Source: Marisediminitalea alba
Lineage (GTDB): Bacteria > Pseudomonadota > Gammaproteobacteria > Enterobacterales > Alteromonadaceae
Assembly (NCBI RefSeq): GCF_002993365.1
Contig: NZ_PVNP01000196.1
Span: 1 to 64,000, forward strand
Reading direction: 5' to 3'
DNA length: 64,000 bases
Part shown: positions 18,866 through 28,698 of the stretch, piece after piece
Numbering within the stretch: the first letter of the stretch is position 1
Layout of the letters: each line of letters starts with the position of its first letter
Translations under genes and position numbers: made by a program
Notes under the pieces: generated by a model
Seen by the model: only the letters and a program-made list of their open reading frames with translations
Told to the model about the DNA's origin: nothing
Databases searched by the model: none

Positions 18866-19093
18866 CTTGAAATCTCTGTTAATTAAGATGCTTCACATGG
18901 TAGGTAAAAGGCGGTTTGCTGTCTATAGCGCCTGAGAACTACGACCAAGTAAATGTATCGCAAGATGAATTGCATCAGCCACCAGAGATCTACCGCAAAA
19001 GCTTAATATTACTAGGCTAAGGATAAAAACCCCCGCCGTTAACATTTCATTTACAGATTAGTTTTTCTAATCTTAAAACTAAAATATTCTCAA

Positions 19094-19121
19094 TTGTGAG
19101 CAACCAAATTATCTCTATAAT
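19094..19121 (+). promoter_or_regulatory. Strong sigma-70-like promoter of a candidate small RNA
   Basis: TTGTGA (-35, 19094-19099), 16-bp spacer, perfect TATAAT (-10, 19116-19121). No protein gene follows on this strand for 5 kb, so it most likely drives the RNA that ends at the terminator at 19218-19244. Confidence 0.6.
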
Positions 19122-19127
19122 ACGCCT

Positions 19128-19244
19128 CATCAAGTCGACAGATGAATGAGTTCTCTATTTATTGCCTGTTAGACATGAGTTCCCTGGATTTTTTCCTTCA
19201 ACACTTGTTGTTCTCACCCCGCTTCTCTGAAGCGGGTTTTTTTT
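19128..19244 (+). ncRNA. Candidate trans-acting small RNA, about 117 nt
   Basis: An orphan promoter (19094-19121) and a strong Rho-independent terminator enclose about 117 nt lying between ybgC and the DUF2892 gene, both on the opposite strand. The 3' end is a CCCGCTT-CTCTG-AAGCGGG hairpin plus eight Ts (19218-19244), preceded by a U/C-rich single-stranded stretch (TTTTTTCCTTC, TTGTTGTTCTC), as in Hfq-dependent sRNAs. A 39-codon frame begins ATGAATGAG at 19142 but reads through the terminator and has no ribosome site. I do not recognise the RNA as a named family. Confidence 0.5.
19218..19244 (+). terminator. Rho-independent terminator of the candidate sRNA
   Basis: 7-bp GC-rich stem with a 5-nt loop followed by eight consecutive Ts. 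Confidence 0.8.
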
Positions 19245-19339
19245 GCCTGTTTTTCGGGTGATTTTATTTTTCGCACAAACACAGTAAACCACAATACAGC
19301 ACTCTGTATCATCATAATGTCACTCGGGATATTAGCGGC

Positions 19340-19525
19340 TCAGTCTTTTTTACAGGAAGAAATACCGAATGGCAGGTATAACGGGCAAAAATTAATAATG
19401 CCGGTGAGCAGAATTATGGCGCCAACTGCACCCCACCAGGACTGGTAATACACGCCAGCCGAAATGATGAGTAGTCCAAATACGACCCTTAGTACTTTAT
19501 CTATGCCACCAACGTTTGCGTTCAT
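19340..19525 (-). CDS. Small DUF2892 (YgaP transmembrane-like) inner-membrane protein
   Basis: 61 residues with the DUF2892 signature MNANVGGIDKVLRVVFG followed by two membrane helices (about 13-30, 32-50) and the NFCPLYLPFGISSC motif. The family corresponds to the membrane anchor of the rhodanese YgaP, but here it stands alone without a rhodanese domain. Function unknown. Monocistronic, downstream of ruvB on the same strand (99 bp gap). Confidence 0.85.
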   Translation of the reverse strand: MNANVGGIDKVLRVVFGLLIISAGVYYQSWWGAVGAIILLTGIINFCPLYLPFGISSCKKD

Positions 19526-19624
19526 TTGTTATCCTCCACTGATACGATAATGTCATCGCTATAGTAGATACGCTGGCAAGTTGAATATTGATTAAAATCA
19601 GACCCTGGTCTTGTAGGGCAGCTA

Positions 19625-20629
19625 TTAGCTGCCCACCTGAAATCCCAGATGCAGATAAGCGCGTTGGGTGGCTATGCGTCCGCGCGGGGTGCGCTGCAGG
19701 AAGCCCTGCTGAATAAGGAAGGGCTCAATAACATCTTCAATGGTTTCTTTTTCTTCGCCAATGGCCGCAGCGAGGTTTTCCAGGCCTACCGGACCGCCAT
19801 CAAATTTTTCGATGATGGCATTTAGCAGCTTGCGGTCCATGTAGTCAAAACCTTCTTTATCCACATCGAGCATATCCAGTGCAGCGGCCGCTACCCCACC
19901 ATTTACCGTCCCATCCGATTTAATCTCGGCGTAATCCCGCACCCGGCGCAATAGCCGATTGGCAATACGCGGTGTACCACGAGACCGCTTAGCCACTTCA
20001 AACGCACCGCTCTCGTCCATTTCCAGTTGCATGTAATGCGCGCTGCGAGCAACGATGTCGGTGAGATCTTTTACCGAATAAAATTCCAGACGCTGAACAA
20101 TGCCAAACCGGTCTCTGAGCGGTGAAGTTAGTGAGCCAGCCCGGGTGGTCGCTCCTACCAGTGTAAAGGGCGGTAAATCCAGTTTAATGGAACGCGCTGC
20201 CGGCCCTTCGCCAATCATAATGTCTAACTGATAGTCTTCCATGGCCGGGTAAAGTATTTCTTCCACCACCGGGCTTAAGCGGTGAATCTCGTCAATGAAC
20301 AGCACATCGTTGTGCTCCAGGTTGGTCAGCAGCGCCGCCAAATCTCCGGCCTTCTCGAGGACGGGCCCAGACGTAGTTTTAATGTTTACCCCCATCTCAT
20401 TGGCCACGATGTTGGCCAGTGTTGTTTTCCCCAACCCCGGCGGGCCAAAAATCAGCAAATGATCGAGCGCGTCTTCGCGACGACGGGCAGCTTCAATGAA
20501 GATTTCCATCTGATCGCAGACATGTTGCTGCCCGGTATAATCCTGCAACAGCTTAGGCCGAATCGCCCGGTCAATCACGGCATCTTCGTCGCTTTCACTG
20601 GCAGATATTAAACGGTCTGCTTCAATCAT
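19625..20629 (-). CDS. ruvB: Holliday junction branch-migration ATPase RuvB
   Basis: AAA+ hexameric motor driving branch migration of Holliday junctions with RuvA. Walker [12 protein letters not shown], Walker [10 protein letters not shown], sensor 1 GATTRAG, arginine finger region SPLRDRFG and a C-terminal winged helix ([12 protein letters not shown]) are all present. 334 aa, normal. Downstream of ruvA on the same strand with a 62-bp gap. Confidence 0.97.
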   Translation of the reverse strand: MIEADRLISASESDEDAVIDRAIRPKLLQDYTGQQHVCDQMEIFIEAARRREDALDHLLIFGPPGLGKTTLANIVANEMGVNIKTTSGPVLEKAGDLAALLTNLEHNDVLFIDEIHRLSPVVEEILYPAMEDYQLDIMIGEGPAARSIKLDLPPFTLVGATTRAGSLTSPLRDRFGIVQRLEFYSVKDLTDIVARSAHYMQLEMDESGAFEVAKRSRGTPRIANRLLRRVRDYAEIKSDGTVNGGVAAAALDMLDVDKEGFDYMDRKLLNAIIEKFDGGPVGLENLAAAIGEEKETIEDVIEPFLIQQGFLQRTPRGRIATQRAYLHLGFQVGS

Positions 20630-20691
20630 TTACTGTTCTCTCTATCACTGCTGATACTTATTGCTGAATTCAACACGCCACTGACTGGCGC

Positions 20692-21324
20692 TTACAAAGC
20701 GGCTTTTAGCGCCTGGCGAATCAGGGCCTCGCTATCCATACCGTCCTGATACACCGCATTCACCATTTTGCTTGCCTGCGGCGGTTTATAACCTAACGCT
20801 ACCAATGCGCTCATGGCTTCTTCTTTTACGCCGCTGAGCGCCACAATAGCGTTTTCGCCACCATTGTCGAGACTACCAGCAACAAGCAGTTCACTACCAG
20901 ATGTTTCTAAATTCTGGGTAAACTTCGCCAGCCGGTCGCGTAACTCTACCACTAATCTTTCCGCGGTTTTCTTACCGATACCAGGCAGCTTGGTCAGCGA
21001 GGTTACGTCTTCGTGCTGAACCACCTGTAAAAACTGTTTAGCAGACATTCCGGATAAGATGGCCAACCCCAGTTTCGGCCCCACGCCATTAGCCTTAATA
21101 AGCTCACGAAACAGGCCACGCTCCAGTTTATCGGCAAAGCCAAATAGCAGCTGGGCATCTTCACGCACCACAAAATGCGTGTATAACGTGCAGGTCTCTC
21201 CCACCGCGGGTAACTGGTAAAAACTGGTCATGGGAAGCTGCAGCTCATAACCCACACCGCCTGCATCTACCAACACATCAGGTGGTGCTTTTTCCAATAG
21301 CTGGCCGTGAATACGTCCAATCAT
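20692..21324 (-). CDS. ruvA: Holliday junction-binding protein RuvA
   Basis: Tetrameric junction-binding subunit. Domain I is an OB fold ([28 protein letters not shown]), domain II has two helix-hairpin-helix motifs ([16 protein letters not shown] and [19 protein letters not shown]), and the flexible C-terminal domain III binds RuvB ([17 protein letters not shown]). 210 aa. Confidence 0.97.
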   Translation of the reverse strand: MIGRIHGQLLEKAPPDVLVDAGGVGYELQLPMTSFYQLPAVGETCTLYTHFVVREDAQLLFGFADKLERGLFRELIKANGVGPKLGLAILSGMSAKQFLQVVQHEDVTSLTKLPGIGKKTAERLVVELRDRLAKFTQNLETSGSELLVAGSLDNGGENAIVALSGVKEEAMSALVALGYKPPQASKMVNAVYQDGMDSEALIRQALKAAL

Positions 21325-21366
21325 GATATTCTTTTACTCCGTTTTGCTATGCTCGAAGTGAGGCGT

Positions 21367-21885
21367 TTACCGCAACCGACCGCGTACCGTTTTACGCGCC
21401 TGGCCGGCTAACTTCACCAGGTTTTGCTCACTGTGGGCATGACATAATGCCACTGCCAGCGCATCGGCCGCATCGGCCTGCGGTGTGCCGGATAACCCTA
21501 ACAGGTGTTTCACCATATGCTGCACCTGGGTTTTATCGGCGCCACCGGTGCCTACCACAGCTTGCTTTATTTGCCGGGCGGAATACTCTGACACACTTAA
21601 ACTGGCCTGCGTTGCGGCAATCATCGCCGCTCCCCTGGCATGGCCCAGCTTTAATGCTGAGTCGGGGTTGCGGGCCAGAAACACCTGCTCAATGGCCAGG
21701 CAATCCGGTTTAAACTGCTCGATTAACTCACTCACACCAATAAAAATTTTGTCCAGCCGGGGCGCCAATGGTTTATCGGTTAAACGAATACAACCGCTGG
21801 CCACATAATGTAATTTGCCCTGATGCCGACGAATTAAACCATAGCCGGTGACGCGAGAACCTGGATCTATACCCAGTATTACCAT
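21367..21885 (-). CDS. ruvC: Holliday junction resolvase RuvC
   Basis: RNase H-fold endonuclease resolving Holliday junctions. Catalytic acids appear in LGIDPGSRVTGYG, CLAIEQVFLARN and PQADAADALAVALCH. The start overlaps the nudB stop (TAATG). 172 aa, normal. Confidence 0.97.
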   Translation of the reverse strand: MVILGIDPGSRVTGYGLIRRHQGKLHYVASGCIRLTDKPLAPRLDKIFIGVSELIEQFKPDCLAIEQVFLARNPDSALKLGHARGAAMIAATQASLSVSEYSARQIKQAVVGTGGADKTQVQHMVKHLLGLSGTPQADAADALAVALCHAHSEQNLVKLAGQARKTVRGRLR

Positions 21886-22325
21886 TATTTTGACTCAGGT
21901 ACAAATGCCAGAATGGCAGCTTGATTAGAAGGTGACCAAACACGCTCTGCGGCAACGGATTTTTCAACCCATTCGTAAGCGGAGTGTTCGGTTAAGATGA
22001 TAGGTGCCTGACTGCTGATTTGTACTACGAACACGTATTCTGTGTTCACAAAGGCATCGGGGGGATAGCGGTAGCGCCACTCGGGGCGGATCTCATACTG
22101 ATTAATGTGCTGGCAATCAATAATGTCACCTGACTCGGGAGACAGCATAACGCCAGTTTCCTCAGCGACTTCACGATAGGCTGTCGCGAGCGGCAGTTCG
22201 CCTTCTTCGATGGTGCCGGTCACCGACTGCCAGAAATCCGCATCATCATTGCGCTGCATAATAAGCACCTGGTTGTGCTCATTGTAGAGCACAACCAGGA
22301 CCGACTCGGGACGCTTATAAGCCAT
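21885..22325 (-). CDS. nudB: Dihydroneopterin triphosphate diphosphatase NudB (Nudix hydrolase)
   Basis: Removes pyrophosphate from dihydroneopterin triphosphate in folate synthesis. Nudix box: GTIEEGELPLATAYREVAEETGV. The N-terminal [15 protein letters not shown] and 146-aa length match NudB. It overlaps both neighbours by TAATG junctions (aspS before, ruvC after), so aspS-nudB-ruvC form one translationally coupled unit. Confidence 0.93.
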   Translation of the reverse strand: MAYKRPESVLVVLYNEHNQVLIMQRNDDADFWQSVTGTIEEGELPLATAYREVAEETGVMLSPESGDIIDCQHINQYEIRPEWRYRYPPDAFVNTEYVFVVQISSQAPIILTEHSAYEWVEKSVAAERVWSPSNQAAILAFVPESK

Positions 22326-24088
22326 TATTCGGCGTCTTTCTTCACTGTTGCGATGGCCAAATCGGCCAGTTGCTGAGGATTAGCCGGGCTCGGCGCATCG
22401 GTCAGCGGACAAGCGGCAGTGGTGGTTTTCGGGAACGCCATCACATCACGGATAGAGGTAGCACCGGTCATCAGCATCACCAGACGATCAAGGCCGAAAG
22501 CCAGACCAGCGTGTGGTGGTGCACCGTAGCGCAGCGCCTCAAGCAGGAAGCCAAATTTCAGCTCGGCTTCTTCTTTCTCAATACCCAGAATGCTGAACAC
22601 TGCCGATTGCATGGCCTGGTCGTGGATACGAACCGAACCACCGCCTAATTCAACACCATTTAACACCATGTCATAGGCATCAGATAAAGCGGTTTCAGGC
22701 GCTTGTGCCAGTTGCTCCGGCGTTAAGTTGCGCGGTGCAGTAAACGGATGGTGCAGCGCGTGCAACTGACCATCGGCTTCTTCGAACATTGGGAAGTCAA
22801 CCACCCACAGCGGGCGCCAATCACCTTCCAACAACTCAAAATCTTCACCCAGCTTCAGGCGTAATGCCCCCATGGCTTCGGTAACAACCGTTGCATTATC
22901 AGCGCCAAATAACAGAATATCGCCATCTTCAGCACCGGTACGAGCAAGGATTTCACTAACGATTTCAGCGTTAAGGAATTTAAGGATTGGCGACTGTAAC
23001 CCCTCCAGGCCGTTGGCTTTTTCGTTAACTTTGACCCAGGCCAGACCTTTCGCGCCGTAAATGCCGACAAACTTGGTGTACTCATCAATTTGCTTACGCG
23101 ACAGCGATGCACCACCCGGTACACGGATAGCAGCAACGCGTCCTTTCGGATCGTTGGCCGGGCCACTGAACACTTTAAAGTCAACGTTTGCCAGCAAGTC
23201 TGCCACATCGGTCAGTTCCAGCGGGTTACGTAAGTCCGGCTTGTCACTACCGTAGCGCTTCATCGCTTCGGCGTAGGTCATTTGTGGGAAGTCGCCTAAG
23301 TCGACATCAAGCATTTGCTTAAACAAATCGCGGATCAGACCTTCGGTAATGGCCATTACGCCATCGGCACCTAAGAAGGTGGTTTCGATATCGATTTGGG
23401 TAAATTCCGGCTGACGATCGGCACGCAAATCTTCATCACGGAAACACTTAACGATTTGGTAGTAGCGGTCCATGCCCGACATCATCAGCAATTGCTTAAA
23501 CAATTGTGGTGACTGCGGCAAAGCGAAAAATTCGCCTTTGTGGGTTCGGCTTGGAACCAGATAATCACGGGCCCCTTCTGGTGTGGCTTTAGTCAGAATT
23601 GGGGTTTCGATGTCAAGGAAGCCTTCGCCTTCCAGATAACGGCGAACCGCTGCAGTCACCTTGGCGCGAAACTGCAGTTTATTGCTCATTACCGGGCGAC
23701 GCAGATCCAGATAGCGATAACGTAAACGCTGTTCTTCAGAGTTTTCCTGATTCCAGTCCAGTGGTAACACGGCCGACTTATTAAAGATTTCCAGGCCCGT
23801 ACCCAGAATTTCCACTTCACCGGTGGTCATTTGCTTATTGACCTGTCCTTCAGGACGAGCGCGCACTGTGCCAGTTAACTTGATACAGAATTCGGCACGC
23901 AGTGTATTGGCCAACGCCTGCACTTCGGGTAAATTCGGGTCAAAAACAACCTGTACTAAGCCTTCGCGGTCGCGCAGATCGATAAAAATCAGGCCTCCTA
24001 AGTCGCGGCGTTTGTTTACCCAGCCACACAGCGTGACTTCTTGTCCAATATAAGATGCGTTAATTTTCCCACAGTAATCTGTGCGCAT
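22325..24088 (-). CDS. aspS: Aspartyl-tRNA synthetase
   Basis: Class IIb aminoacyl-tRNA synthetase. N-terminal OB anticodon-binding domain ([28 protein letters not shown]), motif 2 region [20 protein letters not shown], a bacterial GAD insertion domain (about 290-420), and motif 3 [13 protein letters not shown]. 587 aa, the normal bacterial size. First gene of the aspS-nudB-ruvC-(ruvAB) group. Confidence 0.97.
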   Translation of the reverse strand: MRTDYCGKINASYIGQEVTLCGWVNKRRDLGGLIFIDLRDREGLVQVVFDPNLPEVQALANTLRAEFCIKLTGTVRARPEGQVNKQMTTGEVEILGTGLEIFNKSAVLPLDWNQENSEEQRLRYRYLDLRRPVMSNKLQFRAKVTAAVRRYLEGEGFLDIETPILTKATPEGARDYLVPSRTHKGEFFALPQSPQLFKQLLMMSGMDRYYQIVKCFRDEDLRADRQPEFTQIDIETTFLGADGVMAITEGLIRDLFKQMLDVDLGDFPQMTYAEAMKRYGSDKPDLRNPLELTDVADLLANVDFKVFSGPANDPKGRVAAIRVPGGASLSRKQIDEYTKFVGIYGAKGLAWVKVNEKANGLEGLQSPILKFLNAEIVSEILARTGAEDGDILLFGADNATVVTEAMGALRLKLGEDFELLEGDWRPLWVVDFPMFEEADGQLHALHHPFTAPRNLTPEQLAQAPETALSDAYDMVLNGVELGGGSVRIHDQAMQSAVFSILGIEKEEAELKFGFLLEALRYGAPPHAGLAFGLDRLVMLMTGATSIRDVMAFPKTTTAACPLTDAPSPANPQQLADLAIATVKKDAE

Positions 24089-24284
24089 GGTCTTCGACCC
24101 CTAATTACTTTGTTAGCTATTTTGTGGTTGCGTGAAGGTGCTGGCTATACCGACCTGAATCTACCGATAATCACCTGATTATTCCTTTACCTGCTTTACC
24201 GGCATGAGGATAATGACCGCCAACACGTCTGTTATGTTTTAAATTTAAGGCCGCATAGTATAAACAAATGCTACCCAAAGCCCA
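24089..24284. promoter_or_regulatory. Divergent promoter region between aspS and yecE-like gene
   Basis: 196 bp between divergent start codons. It must contain both promoters; I cannot single out convincing boxes. Confidence 0.35.
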
Positions 24285-25172
24285 ATGACAAATATCCAAT
24301 CAACCAGCACATTAGGCCCTGTTTTTATCGGTCTTCCCCAATGGCAGCACAGTAGCTGGCCAAAACGCTGGTTTGCTAACCGATCGGGCACGCAACTGGC
24401 CGATTACGCAAGGCAACTAAACAGTGTTGAGGGAAATACCACATTTTATCACCTACCCTCGCCTCAGACCTTGGATAACTGGGCAGCGGCAACACCAGCA
24501 GATTTTCGTTTCACGTTTAAATTTCATAGTGACATCAGTCACAAAAGCAGCTTACAGCATTGTGACCACCTGGTAACGGAGCAACTTAATCTGCTGGCTC
24601 GCTTAGAGCATCGATTGGGCCAGCTGATGCTGCAGTTACCCGCCGGATTCGGTCCCGCTCAGCTACCGGTACTGGCAGCATTCCTTAAGCGTTTATCGCC
24701 GGCTTTCAGTTATGCGGTGGAAGTCCGTCATCTGGCATTCTTTGCCAAGGGTGAGGAAGAGAAAGCCCTTAACAGGCTGCTTATGACGCATGGTGTTAAC
24801 CGTGTGATAATGGATACCCGGGCTTTGTTTACCGGGCCAGAGGATAGTGCGCTGACGGCCGAAGTGCGAACCAAGAAGCCACGGGTGCCAGTGAATGTTA
24901 TCGCTACCTCAAATCAGCCGGTAATGCGCTTTGTGGGTAACAATAACGAGCAGGACAATGCGGCCTGTTTACAACCCTGGATAGATAAATGTCAGCAATG
25001 GCGGAAACAGGGTAAAGCCTGCTATTTATTTTTTCATCGTCCCGACAATCAGGACGCGCCCTGGTTGGCTCAGCAGTTTATTGCAGCGTATAATCAGCGT
25101 TTTCCGGACGCTGCCATACCAGCACTACACTTTGCTCCAGACCAGGATGATCTGCAAAACCAACTGTTCTGA
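24285..25172 (+). CDS. yecE: DUF72 family protein (YecE-like)
   Basis: TIM-barrel-like DUF72 protein. It has the family motifs FIGLPQWQHSSWPKRWF near the N-terminus, LNSVEGNTTFYHLPS, FRFTFKFHSDISH, LLQLPAGF, YAVEVRHLAFF and a C-terminal CYLFFHRPDNQDAPWLAQQF. Some DUF72 members are suspected hydrolases or DNA/redox proteins, but no activity is established. 295 aa. Like E. coli yecE it neighbours aspS. Confidence 0.85.
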   Translation: MTNIQSTSTLGPVFIGLPQWQHSSWPKRWFANRSGTQLADYARQLNSVEGNTTFYHLPSPQTLDNWAAATPADFRFTFKFHSDISHKSSLQHCDHLVTEQLNLLARLEHRLGQLMLQLPAGFGPAQLPVLAAFLKRLSPAFSYAVEVRHLAFFAKGEEEKALNRLLMTHGVNRVIMDTRALFTGPEDSALTAEVRTKKPRVPVNVIATSNQPVMRFVGNNNEQDNAACLQPWIDKCQQWRKQGKACYLFFHRPDNQDAPWLAQQFIAAYNQRFPDAAIPALHFAPDQDDLQNQLF

Positions 25173-25187
25173 TAAACCTGATTGGGT

Positions 25188-26612
25188 TTAAGTACGCGAG
25201 CGTGAACTGCGTCGGCGACGAGTGGAATGTTTCTGGTTTTTGAGGCGAATATAGAAGTAGCTTAATACGGCGATAACGCCCATAAGTAAGCCAACAATAA
25301 CAATTAACAGGTTATTAAAAGTGGCTTCTTTGCTGACCGCTTCTTTTTCACTTTCGAGTGTTTGATTGAGCGACAGAATTTCTCGCTGAGTGCTGCGCTG
25401 CATGGCTGCGAAATCCTGAGAAATCTGATCCATTGTGAGGCTTAATACACGGTTTCGCTCTGCGTCCATCCAGGCAATCAGCTCTTCATAGGCTGATGTA
25501 ATACCTGCAATATTATTATTCGCTGCGGCAAGACCAACCTGATTGAGTAAATGTTGGCGGGTAGTCAGGTAAGTCAATAAAACGTCTTCCTCATTGCCCA
25601 TCGTCACCGACGCCTGTAGCGACTTTGCGGCAGACAGATCACCGGATTCAATCAAATAAGTAATTTTATTCAGAGTATATAACTTTGGCGCTGAAAGTTG
25701 CGGGTGTTCATCCAGCCAGTCTTCAATTTTACGGTTCCAGCGTACCACCAGATCCATGTTCTGTTGCTGCACATTCGCATGCATAAGCCAGTAGCCAGCA
25801 ATAAACTGCCCTTTGATACTGCCACTTTCAGCACTCTCTTCCAGCAGCGTAAGGGCAACCGTCTCCATGTCTTGCCACTGATTATCTGCTGCCATAATAG
25901 CCAGTAACTTATCGTGTAGCGCTATGCCAGCTTCGCCGCCAACATCTTTTGAAAAGTCGACCAACTGACGAACTTTTTCCAGTGCCCGGTCAAACCACTG
26001 CATGGCAACCAGTAACTCTATTTGCTGATTCAACACTTCACGCCAGCTGACATAATTACTTTGTGCCCAGAACGCTTCCTGAGCCTGATTAAAGTATTCC
26101 AGCGCCGACATAACGTTGCCGGTCTGAATATCTGCCACACCAATATCAAACAATATTTGTGCTTTATCTTCAGCGGATAAACGACGGGATAGCAGACCAA
26201 GCAACTGTTGTTTACTCGACTCTACGTCATCGGGAGAAGCGATGGCCTGATAGCGCAGTTTGGCCCGCAAAGTAAATGCCTGTGAACGATAATCCTGACG
26301 ACGAACGGCTGTGGTCAGCACTTCATCGGCCATGCTGCGAACGGGTTCGAAGTTTTCCTGCTGTGCTGTGATAAGTAACTTGTAAGCCAGAATAGCATTT
26401 TCTGCAGCATCGGCATGCAATGCATTGGCGCTGGCGAGTAACTCATTAACCTGGTCGATTTGTAGATTGGCGGGCGTATTTTTTGCGCGAATGATGTCAT
26501 TTAACCGGGTGACGATCTGCGATTCTTTCATTGCCTGTGCCTGAGCAGGCTGTCCACAAAATATGACAATAAAGCTTGCTACAATAATCCAGATGTTAAT
26601 ACGTGCTTCCAT
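25188..26612 (-). CDS. Uncharacterised periplasmic helical-repeat protein with C-terminal membrane anchor
   Basis: The product starts with a signal peptide (about 1-26, ending AQAQA), followed by about 350 residues of alpha-helical TPR-like repeats. A coiled coil (about 395-425, MQRSTQREILSLNQTLESEKEAVS) precedes one membrane helix (LLIVIVGLLMGVIAVLSYFYI) and a very basic cytoplasmic tail (TRRRRSSRSR). That topology resembles helical sensors lacking a recognisable output domain. The start is ATG 26612; the GTG just before it is less likely. No family name can be assigned. Its stop faces the yecE stop (convergent). Confidence 0.6.
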   Translation of the reverse strand: MEARINIWIIVASFIVIFCGQPAQAQAMKESQIVTRLNDIIRAKNTPANLQIDQVNELLASANALHADAAENAILAYKLLITAQQENFEPVRSMADEVLTTAVRRQDYRSQAFTLRAKLRYQAIASPDDVESSKQQLLGLLSRRLSAEDKAQILFDIGVADIQTGNVMSALEYFNQAQEAFWAQSNYVSWREVLNQQIELLVAMQWFDRALEKVRQLVDFSKDVGGEAGIALHDKLLAIMAADNQWQDMETVALTLLEESAESGSIKGQFIAGYWLMHANVQQQNMDLVVRWNRKIEDWLDEHPQLSAPKLYTLNKITYLIESGDLSAAKSLQASVTMGNEEDVLLTYLTTRQHLLNQVGLAAANNNIAGITSAYEELIAWMDAERNRVLSLTMDQISQDFAAMQRSTQREILSLNQTLESEKEAVSKEATFNNLLIVIVGLLMGVIAVLSYFYIRLKNQKHSTRRRRSSRSRT

Positions 26613-26777
26613 CACTACCGGTCAAAAGTATACTGTCGTCCAATATCGACACACTATCCCATGACTGACTCTTTTTGCCAACCTAAAAATGGCTGCTGTT
26701 TACGCTTTATTAACTATCGATGGAAGGCCCGGATACCCGGAGGACGTTGTCCCCCGGCGTTACCAGATAAGATCAGC

Positions 26778-28118
26778 CTAGCGGAAGTCGCCGGCGTCGA
26801 GGCTATGTTTTTTCATCAATTTATGCATGTCGGTGCGGTTGCGGCCGGCGAGCTCAGCTGCACGGGTGACATTACCGTCGGTCATTTTAAGCAGTTTAAA
26901 CAGATATTTCTGTTCAAAGGCATCGCGGGCTTCGGTCAGGGTTGGCCAGCTTTGACGCGTGGCAGACAGCGCCTGTTCAACCAGGTGTAACGGCACCACA
27001 GGCGTTTGCGTGAGGGCGACACACTGCTCCACCACGTTTACCAGCTGGCGTACATTGCCCGGCCAGTCACTTTTTACCAGTAATTGCATGGCATCTTCAG
27101 AAAACTGAGTAACCTTTACACCGTGGCGCTCAGCACTTTGTTTGAGCAGGCTGCGGGCCAGTAGCGGAATATCTTCGCTGCGTTGTTTTAGTGCAGGTAA
27201 TTTAAGGTTAACCACATTCAGGCGATAAAACAGATCTTCCCGAAAACTGCCCTCTTCCATTTCCTTGTGTAAATCTTTGTGCGTTGCAGAAATCACCCGG
27301 ACATCGATATCCACCGACTTACTGCTGCCCACCGGTCGGATCTGACGTTCTTGTAGTGCACGGAGTAACTTAACCTGCAGAGTCATGGGCATATCGCCAA
27401 TTTCGTCGAGGAACAAGGTGCCGCCATGAGCTTCTCTGAACAGGCCCTGGTTAGCGGTAACGGCGCCGGTAAAAGCCCCTTTTACGTGACCGAATAATTC
27501 TGACTCCAGCAGGTTCTCCGGCAGCGCGCCGCAGTTAATAGCGACAAACGGGTAATCCGCACGATCGCTGGCACGATGTATGGCATTTGCCAGCAACTCT
27601 TTACCCGTGCCGCTGGCGCCGGTAACCAGCACACTGACTTCCCGCTTGGCAATACGGTATGCCTGATCGAGCACATGTAACATTTCAGGTGAACGGGTAA
27701 TAATTTCCTTACACCACTCGCCCGGCTCAGCCGCTTTTGAATGTTGCAGCGCCTTACCCAGCAACTCCCGTAGTTTATCGTGATCTACCGGCTTGGTTAA
27801 GAAGCCAAACACGCCGCGCTGGGTTGCTTCAACCGCGTCTGAGATGGTGCCGTGGGCAGTCATCAGGATCACCGGTATATCAGAGCGGATGGCCATAATT
27901 TCTTCAAACAGGCTGAGGCCGTCCAGTCCCGGCATTCGCAGGTCACTTAGCACCAAATCAAAGGTGCCGGTGTTGATTTTTTTGAGGGCTGCCTGGCCAT
28001 CTTCCACTGCGGTTACCTGAAACCCTTCGCTTTGCAGACGAATGGTCATTAAGCGTAACAGGCTTTGATCGTCATCGACCAAAAGAATATGCGATGGCTG
28101 CTCTGCGTTAACACTCAC
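26778..28118 (-). CDS. glrR: Sigma-54-dependent response regulator GlrR (QseF/YfhA)
   Basis: NtrC-family activator of the GlrK-GlrR system. The receiver domain (1-125) has ILLVDDDQS, the phosphoacceptor Asp in LVLSDLRMPGLDG and Lys in FLTKPVD. The sigma-54 AAA+ domain (about 145-380) has Walker A GASGTGKELLA, GAFTGA for sigma-54 contact, Walker B GTLFLDEIGDMP. A Fis-type HTH ends the protein (TDGNVTRAAELAGRNRTDMHKLMKKH). In Enterobacteria GlrR activates glmY/glmZ sRNA genes and rpoE. Encoded 3' of glrK and qseG with small overlaps. Confidence 0.92.
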   Translation of the reverse strand: MSVNAEQPSHILLVDDDQSLLRLMTIRLQSEGFQVTAVEDGQAALKKINTGTFDLVLSDLRMPGLDGLSLFEEIMAIRSDIPVILMTAHGTISDAVEATQRGVFGFLTKPVDHDKLRELLGKALQHSKAAEPGEWCKEIITRSPEMLHVLDQAYRIAKREVSVLVTGASGTGKELLANAIHRASDRADYPFVAINCGALPENLLESELFGHVKGAFTGAVTANQGLFREAHGGTLFLDEIGDMPMTLQVKLLRALQERQIRPVGSSKSVDIDVRVISATHKDLHKEMEEGSFREDLFYRLNVVNLKLPALKQRSEDIPLLARSLLKQSAERHGVKVTQFSEDAMQLLVKSDWPGNVRQLVNVVEQCVALTQTPVVPLHLVEQALSATRQSWPTLTEARDAFEQKYLFKLLKMTDGNVTRAAELAGRNRTDMHKLMKKHSLDAGDFR

Positions 28119-28696
28119 TGCTGTGTCTCCTCTTCCTGACTCATCAGGTTTGATTCGATATTGAGTAATGCCTCAAGCTGGGCTTTTAACTCATTAATTT
28201 GGTTTTCCTGGGCCTCAATGGTTTTATCCTGGCCGTTATTCATTTTGCTGAGCAGTGTTACTGCCGACTCAAACTCCAGCATATGTTCACTCGGCTTATG
28301 AATAATCGCTTTCATGCGCTGCTGATTTGCTGGCGATAATGCCGGCAGCAGTTGTTCAAACCAGTGCTGAGCGCGCAATCTGGCTTTGTAGGGTGTATTA
28401 ACCGGCTGCGACAAAATGACTTTTTGCAACAACATGTCGGGGGCATCCCCAAGCTGCTCAATCAGTGATTCCCGCTTTGGCCAGGTCATCTGGTCGACCT
28501 GCGCCCAGTAATCAAGCCAGAAGCCTAAATCACAGCGGGCCGGATCCAATTGCATGTCTGACTGAAACACACAATCGTCCTCACTCGCCTCCAGCGTCGG
28601 TTGATAGTTGTCAGGTTGAGTCTGGGGTTCCTTTTCCGGTGTTAACGTACAACCGGTTAAAATAAGAGCTGCGCTCAGGGCAGCAAAGTGCTTCAT
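28115..28696 (-). CDS. qseG: QseG (YfhG)-like outer-membrane lipoprotein
   Basis: Short lipoprotein with lipobox LILTGC (Cys at residue 15) and a helical body ending in a coiled coil (AQENQINELKAQLEALLNIESN). In E. coli QseG links the GlrK sensor kinase with the outer membrane. The start is ATG 28696 with GGAAG upstream, 2 bp after the glrK stop; a longer in-frame version would begin inside glrK. Middle gene of glrK-qseG-glrR. Confidence 0.85.
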   Translation of the reverse strand: MKHFAALSAALILTGCTLTPEKEPQTQPDNYQPTLEASEDDCVFQSDMQLDPARCDLGFWLDYWAQVDQMTWPKRESLIEQLGDAPDMLLQKVILSQPVNTPYKARLRAQHWFEQLLPALSPANQQRMKAIIHKPSEHMLEFESAVTLLSKMNNGQDKTIEAQENQINELKAQLEALLNIESNLMSQEEETQQ

Positions 28697-28698
28697 TG

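Noticed and set aside
19142-19261. A small protein (39 codons, MNEFSIYCLL...) in the candidate sRNA as a leader peptide.
   Set aside because: It reads through the terminator, lacks a ribosome site, and there is no downstream gene for attenuation to control.
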